Positions 1 through 5,805 of a DNA stretch of 6,694 bases are shown here, piece after piece. Under the pieces are notes generated by a model. It was not told the origin of the DNA, did not search any database, and saw only the letters and a program-made list of their open reading frames with translations. Source of the stretch: Fibrobacteria bacterium GUT77 (GTDB lineage Bacteria; Fibrobacterota; Chitinivibrionia; Chitinivibrionales; Chitinispirillaceae); assembly GCA_001462255.1 (NCBI GenBank), contig LIUJ01000289.1, positions 1 to 6,694 on the forward strand, read 5' to 3'. Within the stretch, counting starts at the first letter, position 1. Every line of letters starts with the position of its first letter. The translations under genes were made by a program, and so were the position numbers.

Positions 1-1
1 C

Positions 2-46
2 GGCTTCGGGGGACAAAACGCGAGTCTCGTGTTTAAGCGGGTTTGA
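2..46 (+). CDS. fabF: 3' end of beta-ketoacyl-ACP synthase II (FabF), partial
   Basis: Only the last 14 codons and the TGA stop (44-46) are in the window; the gene runs off the left edge. The frame reads GFGGQNASLVFKRV. This is the characteristic C-terminus of FabF-type condensing enzymes, where a glycine-rich GFGG turn is followed by N-A-(S/C)-L-V-F and a short basic tail. FabF extends acyl-ACP chains with malonyl-ACP in the cytoplasmic type II fatty-acid pathway. It lies on the same strand as murG with a 39-base gap, so the two may be co-transcribed. FabB shares part of this ending, so FabF rather than FabB is a judgement from the tail. The catalytic Cys-His-His residues lie outside the window and cannot be checked. 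Confidence 0.75.
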   Translation, partial: GFGGQNASLVFKRV

Positions 47-85
47 TGTGGATTTTTATTCAACAATAATAACAATGAGAAAACC

Positions 86-1147
86 ATGAAAAAAATACTG
101 CTGACAGGCGGCGGAACGGCCGGACACGTAACACCTAATTTAGCCCTAATACCCGGCCTCAAATCCGCCGGTTTCGACATTCACTACGTAGGCACCCGCA
201 CCGGAATGGAACGCGGCCTCGTTGAAAAGAGCGGCCTGCCCTACCACGTAATAAGCGCGGGAAAACTTCGGCGTTACTTTGACTTAAAGAATTTCACCGA
301 TCTATTCAGGATAATAATAGGATTCTTTCAATCGATAATACTGATTCTAAAACTCCGCCCCTCCGTAATCTTCAGCAAGGGCGGTTTCGTCTCCTGCCCC
401 GTCGTTTGGGCCTCATGGCTTTGCCGCGTTCCGACCGTTATTCACGAATCCGACCTTACGCCCGGTTTGGCAAACCGCCTGTCTATGCCGTTCGTCAAAA
501 AAATCTGCTTCAGTTTCCCGGAGACGGAATCGCGCCTGCCCGCCGCCAAGCGCGTAAGGACGGGGCTGCCGGTACGCGCCGAACTGTTCGGCGGCGACGC
601 CGCCATGGGGCGGGAGCTTTGCGGTTTCGACGACGGCAAACCGGTTATCGTCGTTATAGGCGGCAGTTTGGGGGCGAGCGCCGTAAACGAGGCGGTGAGG
701 GGCGGGCTCGACAAACTGCTCGCGGATTTCAACGTTTGCCATATATGCGGCAAGGGCAACAAGGCGCCCGGCGGTCGGCGGGGATACTGTCAATTTGAGT
801 ATGTGGGAGCGGAACTGCCCGACCTGTTCGCTATGGCGGACGTCGTAATATCGCGCGCCGGCGCCACGACGCTGTTTGAACTTTTGGCGCTGTGCAAACC
901 GGCCTTGTTGATACCGCTCGGAACGGCGGCGAGCCGCGGCGACCAGGTGTTAAACGCGGAGTCGTTCGAGAAATCGGGATACTGCAAAGTATTATCGCAG
1001 GACGGGTTGACGGGAGCGATACTCGCGGAGAGCGTCAAGAGTTTTTTTGACGATAGGAATAAATACGTAGACGCGATGAAGCGGGCGGAATCGGTCAAAG
1101 CGGTCGATTCGGTTTTGTCCGTTATCACGCAATTAGTCGGCATTTAA
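86..1147 (+). CDS. murG: MurG, lipid II-forming N-acetylglucosaminyltransferase
   Basis: MurG transfers GlcNAc from UDP-GlcNAc to undecaprenyl-pyrophosphoryl-MurNAc-pentapeptide (lipid I), giving lipid II on the inner face of the cytoplasmic membrane. The 353-residue length is normal for this GT-B-fold, GT28-family enzyme. Visible motifs are the first glycine loop GGGTAGHV (8-15), a second loop SKGGFVSCP (97-105), HESDLTPGLANR (120-131), a third glycine loop GGSLGASAVN (192-201), the UDP-GlcNAc-binding SRAGATTLFELLAL (256-269) and DQVLNAESF (286-294). A hydrophobic stretch at about 73-92 fits the membrane-association patch of the N-domain. HESD, not HEQN as in Escherichia coli, is the form common in Firmicutes-type MurG. 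The ATG at 86 is chosen because the first glycine loop follows at the usual distance; only a weak GAGA lies upstream. The gene is apart from the usual mur/fts (dcw) cluster, and its 3' end overlaps the convergent lipoate gene. Confidence 0.96.
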   Translation: MKKILLTGGGTAGHVTPNLALIPGLKSAGFDIHYVGTRTGMERGLVEKSGLPYHVISAGKLRRYFDLKNFTDLFRIIIGFFQSIILILKLRPSVIFSKGGFVSCPVVWASWLCRVPTVIHESDLTPGLANRLSMPFVKKICFSFPETESRLPAAKRVRTGLPVRAELFGGDAAMGRELCGFDDGKPVIVVIGGSLGASAVNEAVRGGLDKLLADFNVCHICGKGNKAPGGRRGYCQFEYVGAELPDLFAMADVVISRAGATTLFELLALCKPALLIPLGTAASRGDQVLNAESFEKSGYCKVLSQDGLTGAILAESVKSFFDDRNKYVDAMKRAESVKAVDSVLSVITQLVGI

Positions 1148-1942
1148 CGATTTTTGATTACGATAGTCATCCTCGATTTCCGCAATATCCGCTTCCTCCT
1201 CACAACTCCACGGAACAAACTCAAACTCAAACGGCAACACGGACGCGAATCCCTCCGCTATGCGCTCCGCCATAAACTCAAACGACGCCCCGCCGGGTAT
1301 CAATTCGTCGATACAGCAACTCTTCAACCTCAACAACTCCGCCTGTTTCTCCCGCTCCGAATCGTCAATCCGCAAGTATAGCGGCAGTTTTCTGTAATCG
1401 GCGCTAATCGGTATCGACCCGTGTTGCAACACCGCGTCCGCCGTCCGCTTCTGCGCCGAACCGACAAGCTTCCTGCCGCCTACCATTATCTCATCCCTAT
1501 TGGGGGCGAGGAAACAGGGCAGTTTGACCTCCCGCCCGACCCCGGTCAAGCCGCCGTCGGAGTCGTGCGCCTCGCATTTGACAGACGCCCCGCCAAGCCC
1601 CGCCGCCAAACATTTTGAGATGATGCCGTAGGTCTCCCGAATGCCGCCGCCCATTCGGCGCAACGTTTTGGGGAAGGTTACGCTGTAGGTGACGTCGCCG
1701 TCGTGCAACACCGCCCGCCCGCCGGTGATCCGCCTTATCCACACGCCTCCGGCGGCGTTTAACGCCGTAAGGTCGAGCTCCGTATCCGGCGACTGCATGT
1801 ACCCTAAGGAGACCGTCGGGCAATGCCACGAGTAGAGGCGGATTGTCACATCCTCACAACCGGCGGCGCAACGTTTCAGCAGATAGAGGTCGGCAGCCAT
1901 ATTGAACTCCGCCGACCGATTTTTATCTATAATGAATCGCAT
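1133..1942 (-). CDS. lipM: LipM-like octanoyltransferase / lipoate-protein ligase A family
   Basis: A cytoplasmic enzyme of the biotin/lipoate A/B ligase fold (269 residues), which attaches octanoyl or lipoyl groups to lipoyl-domain lysines (GcvH, E2 subunits). Motifs in order: RLYSWHCPTVSLGYMQ (35-50); RRITGGRAVLHDGDVTYSV (70-88), much closer to the LipM form (GGRAVLHDxxxTYSV) than to the LplA form (GGGAVYHDxGN); CFLAPNRDE (143-151); GGRKLVGSAQKR (155-166); LQHGSI (172-177). Lys158 is the family's conserved lysine. Cys143 sits where I recall the acyl-accepting cysteine of Bacillus LipM, which favours octanoyl transfer over ATP-dependent ligation; this is from memory, not an alignment. The ATG at 1942 gives the usual N-terminus (MRFIID...NMAADLYLL), although it has no clear ribosome site. 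It is convergent with murG (15-bp overlap) and divergent from the kinase gene. LplA-type ligase activity remains possible. Confidence 0.85.
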   Translation of the reverse strand: MRFIIDKNRSAEFNMAADLYLLKRCAAGCEDVTIRLYSWHCPTVSLGYMQSPDTELDLTALNAAGGVWIRRITGGRAVLHDGDVTYSVTFPKTLRRMGGGIRETYGIISKCLAAGLGGASVKCEAHDSDGGLTGVGREVKLPCFLAPNRDEIMVGGRKLVGSAQKRTADAVLQHGSIPISADYRKLPLYLRIDDSEREKQAELLRLKSCCIDELIPGGASFEFMAERIAEGFASVLPFEFEFVPWSCEEEADIAEIEDDYRNQKSLNAD

Positions 1943-2090
1943 TTCATAAAAATAATTCGGCTCTACCCTTAGAATCGTTGAAAAATGATACCCTTCGAAG
2001 ATTTTTTATTGGGGGGTATTGAAGCATAATCCCGATAAAAAATATACCGCAAATATATATCCGGCGACGGCGTAATATATATTAACTCTT
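1943..2090. promoter_or_regulatory. AT-rich divergent promoter region (lipM-like / hybrid kinase)
   Basis: This 148-bp spacer separates two divergently transcribed genes, so it should carry a promoter for each. Toward the kinase, TTGAAG (2019-2024), an 18-bp gap and TATACC (2043-2048) make a loose sigma70-like pair, and further TA-rich sequence runs to about 2082. No convincing pair is seen toward the lipoate gene. Candidate regulatory structure includes the perfect 8-bp palindrome CTTCGAAG (1993-2000) and a short inverted pair, ATACCC (1988-1993) and GGGTAT (2014-2019). Neither gene has a Shine-Dalgarno sequence just upstream of its ATG. The promoter calls are by eye and weak. Confidence 0.35.
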
Positions 2091-3302
2091 ATGGACACGA
2101 ACTCAAAAATCACCGACGGCGCGGGCACCTTCGGTTGCTACCCCAACGACGGTAGCCCGGAGGAGATACAGCGCTATATCATGCAGAAGTTGGACATCGT
2201 CGGCCAACTGGCCGGGGGTATTTCCCACAACTTCAACAATCAGTTGACCGGTATCATGGGATTCGCCAACCTCATCGCGCTACGGGCGGAGAACGAGCAT
2301 ATAAAGAAATTTGCCGGGGAAATCATCGGCATCTGCAAGAACACCGGAGATATGGTTAGGGAGTTGCTCACTTTCGCGCGGTACAAACCGGTAACATCCG
2401 CCGCCATAAACGTCAACGGCGCCATAATCACCGTCACCAACCTACTCGCCAACAGCATAGACAAGCGGATAACCGTCGACACCAACCTGTGCGCCGAACC
2501 GTGCAACATTTTCGCCGACGCGGTGCAATTACAAAGTTTGTTGCTTAACGTCGCGCTCAACTCAAAGGACGCGATGCCCACGGGCGGCAAGATCACTTTT
2601 TCCACCAAACGCGTCGATACAATTAACGCCCCCACCGCTCCGCACGGCTACGTGCGAATAGAAATCGCCGATACCGGCCACGGTTTCAGCGACGAGGTTA
2701 AGGCGCGGATATTCGAACCCTTCTTCACTACCAAGGCGCAGGGACACGTGGGTCTGGGACTCAGCTCCGCCTACAACTTAGTCACGCAGATGAACGGAAC
2801 TATCGAGCTCGACAGTAAGGTAGGCAGCGGGACGTCGGTAACGTTAACGCTCCCTATCCACTCCGACGCCTCCGTCGGCGGCGCAAATACGGAAAACGCC
2901 GAAAGCGCGGCAACGGACGACAAGCGCGCAAAACATAGCGGAACGATCCTCCTCGTCGACGACGACGGCGGCATACGCGACAGCGTATCGGCTTTTCTCA
3001 AGGGCAACGGCTACGGCGTCCTCACGGCGGTCGACGGGCTTGACGCCGTTGAAAAGTACGGCAAAACAAACGACCGCTCCATAGATCTCGTGATACTCGA
3101 CATGGTCATGCCGCGAATGGACGGCAAGGAGGCCTTAATCAAAATGAAAGAGATCAACCCGTCCGTAAAGGCAATCGGCATAACCGGCTACACCAACTAC
3201 ACCCAAGAGGAGATGGCGGCAATAGGAATGAAGAAGATGTTGCACAAACCCTTCGCGTTTGAGGAACTGTCTAACGCCGTCGCGGAATACATTCGCCGTT
3301 GA
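2091..3302 (+). CDS. Soluble hybrid histidine kinase with C-terminal receiver domain
   Basis: A 403-residue cytoplasmic signalling protein with no transmembrane segment and no PAS, GAF or other sensor domain; only about 35 residues precede the kinase core. The H-box GGISHNFNNQLTG (42-54) places the phosphorylated histidine at His46. The ATPase domain shows the N-box (LNVALNSKDAM, 152-162), the G1 box (ADTGHGFS, 193-200), the F-box (FEPFFTTK, 208-215) and the G2 box (GHVGLGLS, 218-225). After a linker (about 256-283) comes a receiver domain with acidic residues Asp290-292, phospho-acceptor Asp337 (VILDMVMP), Thr365 and Lys386 (HKPF), all intact. The residue after His46 is Asn rather than the usual Asp/Glu. 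ATG 2091 has no Shine-Dalgarno; Met31 is an alternative start, but its GGAGG lies about 17 bases away. No partner regulator or output gene is adjacent, so its signal and target are unknown. Confidence 0.9.
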   Translation: MDTNSKITDGAGTFGCYPNDGSPEEIQRYIMQKLDIVGQLAGGISHNFNNQLTGIMGFANLIALRAENEHIKKFAGEIIGICKNTGDMVRELLTFARYKPVTSAAINVNGAIITVTNLLANSIDKRITVDTNLCAEPCNIFADAVQLQSLLLNVALNSKDAMPTGGKITFSTKRVDTINAPTAPHGYVRIEIADTGHGFSDEVKARIFEPFFTTKAQGHVGLGLSSAYNLVTQMNGTIELDSKVGSGTSVTLTLPIHSDASVGGANTENAESAATDDKRAKHSGTILLVDDDGGIRDSVSAFLKGNGYGVLTAVDGLDAVEKYGKTNDRSIDLVILDMVMPRMDGKEALIKMKEINPSVKAIGITGYTNYTQEEMAAIGMKKMLHKPFAFEELSNAVAEYIRR

Positions 3303-3309
3303 TCGAACT

Positions 3310-3768
3310 TTAGCCGGACTTCGACCCTATCCCCTTGACCTCCGAGATAAAATCGCTGATGTCTTTAAACTTCCTATAAACGGAGGCGAACCTGACGTAG
3401 GCCACTTCGTCGAGCGCGTATAATTCCTCCATTACCATGTTTCCGATTTCCACGCTCGGCACCTCGTTTCTGCTTATCTTCTCTATCCGGTTTTCGATTT
3501 TGTCTACGATGCTCTCTATCTTCTTCACGCTAACGGGGCGCTTTTTACAGGCGGCCATGATGCCCTGCATGAGTTTTTCGCGCTCGTAGGGCTCACGGCG
3601 TTGGTCGTTTTTTATTATGGTTAGCGATATGTTCTCTATGTACTCGTATGTGGTAAAGCGCTTGGCGCAATCCAAGCACTCGCGGCGTCTGCGCACGGCG
3701 CGCCCCTCTTTGCTGGTCCGCGAATCGACCACTTTGTCTTCCTGATGACCGCAGAATGGACAACGCAT
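3310..3768 (-). CDS. nrdR: NrdR, repressor of ribonucleotide reductase genes
   Basis: NrdR is a nucleotide-sensing repressor that binds NrdR boxes upstream of ribonucleotide reductase operons when dATP is abundant. The 152-residue length is typical. The N-terminal zinc ribbon has Cys3 and Cys6 (CPFC) paired with Cys31 and Cys34 (CLDC), with DSR (15-17), the basic VRRRREC run (25-31) and RFTTYE (37-42), all family hallmarks. An ATP-cone domain covers about 49-139, ending in the typical YVRFASVYRKFKDISDF segment (124-140). It is the last gene of the minus-strand cluster, 37 bases after the smaller membrane-protein gene. Its ATG has AGGA about 11 bases upstream, a rather long spacing. No ribonucleotide reductase gene is in the window, so its targets lie elsewhere. 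The stop codon is 7 bases from that of the convergent kinase gene. Confidence 0.97.
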   Translation of the reverse strand: MRCPFCGHQEDKVVDSRTSKEGRAVRRRRECLDCAKRFTTYEYIENISLTIIKNDQRREPYEREKLMQGIMAACKKRPVSVKKIESIVDKIENRIEKISRNEVPSVEIGNMVMEELYALDEVAYVRFASVYRKFKDISDFISEVKGIGSKSG

Positions 3769-3805
3769 TTTTCGGCCGTTCCTATTTATTGTGATAATGT
3801 CAAAA

Positions 3806-4495
3806 TCAAAAATCCGCTCTAAGCGTTAGACCCGCGCCATTGACATCCGGCGCTAACGTCGCCTCGGCGCGTATGCCGGACGATAAGGCTTTCTTTCGGA
3901 ATACCCTTATGTCTATAGTCGACAAAATTCTGTTGACTACAAGCGCCCCTACAAAAAACGACGACGCCACCCTAAAATCGCGCGCTTTTTGGCGTAATTT
4001 GTTGTATTCGTCCTGTTGCTCCTTGTCGGCCCAGCGCCACCAATTTTCCGGATCTTTGTATAAATTGTCGGCGCTTCCTCTTGACAACTCTACCGACTCA
4101 TTATACGCTTCCGCGTCCATGTGCGCCCCTACGTGGCGCCAATACGCGTCGCCGGAGGGAGCCCTCCTTATCATGGCCGCCGACGAGGCGAAAGAACGGG
4201 CGTTCTTCTCCTGCGTCTCCGCCACCCCATAGAACACCAACGCCCCAAAGAACGAGGCCAAATCCACCGATAAATACACGTACGCGGACTTAGGCCTATC
4301 TATGTAATAGTGCCCCATTCCCGGCAGAGCCAACGAGAGCCCCATAGCCGCTATAATGTTGCGCTCTTTTACCGCTTTAGCGTCAAATACGGATACCTCG
4401 TCGGTTATGATTTCGTCCTCAACCGTAACCTGCGCCGCGGCTTGGGCGGCAAACCACGCTACAACGAGCAACACCGCATAAACTCGCGGCCTCAA
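3806..4495 (-). CDS. Secreted/membrane protein with PGMGHYY motif (DUF5683-like), smaller paralogue
   Basis: Function unknown. The 229-residue product has a clear signal peptide (Arg2 and Arg4, hydrophobic core 6-18, likely cleavage near AAAQ at 19-22). A helix carrying LSLALPGMGHYY (53-64) is followed by a membrane-like segment (about 71-92), then a polar Trp-rich region with NWWRWADKEQQDEYN (151-165), a second hydrophobic segment (about 177-188) and NRILSTID (188-195). The end, AGLTLRADF (221-229), resembles a beta strand finishing in Phe. It is paralogous to the upstream gene (same motif order). The start is a TTG whose last bases overlap the upstream stop (TTGA, 4492-4495); GAGG lies 8 bases before it, and this start gives an intact signal peptide, so translational coupling is likely. 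The PG(L/M)G motif suggests the DUF5683-type family, but I cannot confirm this without a profile search. Confidence 0.8.
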   Translation of the reverse strand: MRPRVYAVLLVVAWFAAQAAAQVTVEDEIITDEVSVFDAKAVKERNIIAAMGLSLALPGMGHYYIDRPKSAYVYLSVDLASFFGALVFYGVAETQEKNARSFASSAAMIRRAPSGDAYWRHVGAHMDAEAYNESVELSRGSADNLYKDPENWWRWADKEQQDEYNKLRQKARDFRVASSFFVGALVVNRILSTIDIRVFRKKALSSGIRAEATLAPDVNGAGLTLRADF

Positions 4496-5781
4496 AATCG
4501 CAACCTCAGCGCAACGCCGGGCGAAAGCTCGGAACCGGTAAAGACAAACCGTTGCTCAACGGAGAGCCTGTTCCACGCGCTGTTCTCCTCGCCCAAAAGC
4601 CTCGCGTTGTAGGCGCGCGCGGTAAATCCGGCGTCTATAGAGCTGGCTATGTGGTTCAGGAGTATCACGTAAAACATATAGTTCACGGCGTCGCGATAAG
4701 AATTTGACTTGTCCATCATCGCGTTGTACTCGGCTTGATAACTCGAATAACCAAGCAACCACTCGCCGTCGCTCGCCGGCCAAATTCTCTTAACATAATA
4801 GAACATACTTGAATTACGGTTATCATACAACTCATATTTGTTGCCGCCGGCGCCCGTTATCGTTATGTTTGTGTCTACGACAAGCATTTCCCTTCCCACG
4901 CGAAGCACTTCGTCCAACGACAAATCGTAGCCGTCCCACCCCGGCGTAAAGTTTTTACCGCGAATGCTCTCATAATAGTTGGGGCTCTTGTCTTTGGCCG
5001 CGTCGTAAAAATACCGGTCATACGGCAATGGAATACTGTCTCTTTTGATGTCAATGTCGGGATTGCGCACAAAAAATTCATCGCGCAACGTACTGTCGTA
5101 ACTCATAACGCGCTTTACGTCAAAATGCTTGTCGGCAAAATCATACGCGTCCCTCTTCTTGGATTTTGCCACGGAATTGAGATAGACCGCAACCCCAATG
5201 GCCGCTACCTCCGCCGCCCCAAACGCGGAAGCTTTGATATAACTGCGCGAGTAAGCCTGACCGAGACCGGGCACGAGAAGCGAGAGCAACATCGCTACGC
5301 GCGGAGATTTATATTCCTTTAGGTTTTGGGCAAAGTTGATCGTCCGCCCCTCCTCCACAATGGCCGGCCCTACATCGGCGGTATCGGAATCCGCCCTTTT
5401 AGACGGCGGCGGACCGCGGCGTCCCGGCGTCGAAGGCCGCGCCGAAGCGCGCCCCACGCTATCGGCGGATTTCACGCTTTCGCCCTCGCCTTCCGCCATT
5501 GTTGACGATTGAACCGCCGCCGCCGAATCGCTCGCAACCGCCTTAGCGGGCGCGACAGGCTTATCCTCAATCAACAAGTCGCCCTCCTCGTCGGCCACAA
5601 GGAGTTTATCCAAATCAAGGCCTTTCGCGGAAACGGAATCTCTCGACGCGGTTGTGTCTTTTTGCGCCTGATTAACCGGTCTCGCCGGAGACGTCGCGCC
5701 GCCGCCCTGCGCCGATACCGCCGAATAGGCAAGCGGCAACAACAGCATACAGGCAATCAACAATACGCGACGATCCATCAT
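4492..5781 (-). CDS. Secreted/membrane protein with PGLGQAY motif (DUF5683-like), larger paralogue
   Basis: Function unknown. The 429-residue product starts with a signal peptide (Arg4-Arg5, hydrophobic core about 6-19, likely cleavage after SAVSA). A long Ala/Ser/Pro/charged low-complexity stretch follows (about 25-145), probably a disordered linker. Next come MLLSLLVPGLGQAY (164-177), a membrane-like segment (about 183-203), a polar domain rich in Tyr and Asp (about 205-355), a second hydrophobic segment (about 366-378) with NHIASSIDAG (376-385), and a beta-like end GVALRLRF. The ATG at 5781 is preferred because AGGAG lies 7 bases upstream; a TTG (5784) and a second ATG (5778) fit less well. 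It starts 24 bases after the dapB stop and overlaps the next gene by 4 bases, so it is mid-operon. Signal peptide and PGLGQ motif suggest an envelope protein related to DUF5683-type families; that assignment is tentative. Confidence 0.82.
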   Translation of the reverse strand: MMDRRVLLIACMLLLPLAYSAVSAQGGGATSPARPVNQAQKDTTASRDSVSAKGLDLDKLLVADEEGDLLIEDKPVAPAKAVASDSAAAVQSSTMAEGEGESVKSADSVGRASARPSTPGRRGPPPSKRADSDTADVGPAIVEEGRTINFAQNLKEYKSPRVAMLLSLLVPGLGQAYSRSYIKASAFGAAEVAAIGVAVYLNSVAKSKKRDAYDFADKHFDVKRVMSYDSTLRDEFFVRNPDIDIKRDSIPLPYDRYFYDAAKDKSPNYYESIRGKNFTPGWDGYDLSLDEVLRVGREMLVVDTNITITGAGGNKYELYDNRNSSMFYYVKRIWPASDGEWLLGYSSYQAEYNAMMDKSNSYRDAVNYMFYVILLNHIASSIDAGFTARAYNARLLGEENSAWNRLSVEQRFVFTGSELSPGVALRLRF

Positions 5782-5788
5782 CAAAATT

Positions 5789-5793
5789 CTCCT
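5789..5793 (-). promoter_or_regulatory. Shine-Dalgarno AGGAG deciding the start of the larger paralogue
   Basis: On the minus strand AGGAG is followed by 7 bases and then ATG at 5781. It is the strongest ribosome binding site in the window. It favours the 5781 ATG over the TTG at 5784 (4 bases away) and the ATG at 5778 (10 bases away). It lies in the 24-base gap after the dapB stop. Confidence 0.7.
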
Positions 5794-5805
5794 ACGGTAA
5801 ATGCG

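Noticed and set aside
413..793. Minus-strand open frames inside murG (including 442-762)
   Set aside because: They are antisense to conserved MurG motifs, have low-complexity Arg/Pro/Ala composition and no family signature.
1898..1900. Internal ATG of the lipoate-family gene with GGAG 6 bases upstream as the true start
   Set aside because: Starting there would remove the first beta strand (RFIID...) that is typical of the family N-terminus. The GGAG is explained by coding sequence, although use as a secondary start cannot be excluded.
2040..2085. TA-rich runs in the divergent spacer as an NrdR box
   Set aside because: They do not fit the tandem ACACTATAT-type consensus, and neither flanking gene is a ribonucleotide reductase gene.
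3775..3803. TTGACA on the minus strand (3803-3798) as a -35 box for nrdR
   Set aside because: No acceptable -10 hexamer lies 16-18 bases downstream; the AT-rich TAAATA there is only about 10 bases away.
3944..3952. GTAGGGGCG on the minus strand, matching the edge of the right-end palindrome (also near 4123-4132)
   Set aside because: Both occurrences encode Val-Gly-Ala in the smaller paralogue and have no palindromic partner, so they are codon coincidences.
3840..4232. Plus-strand 130-codon open frame opposite the smaller paralogue
   Set aside because: The minus-strand frame has a signal peptide, membrane segments and paralogy to its neighbour; the plus-strand frame shows nothing recognisable.
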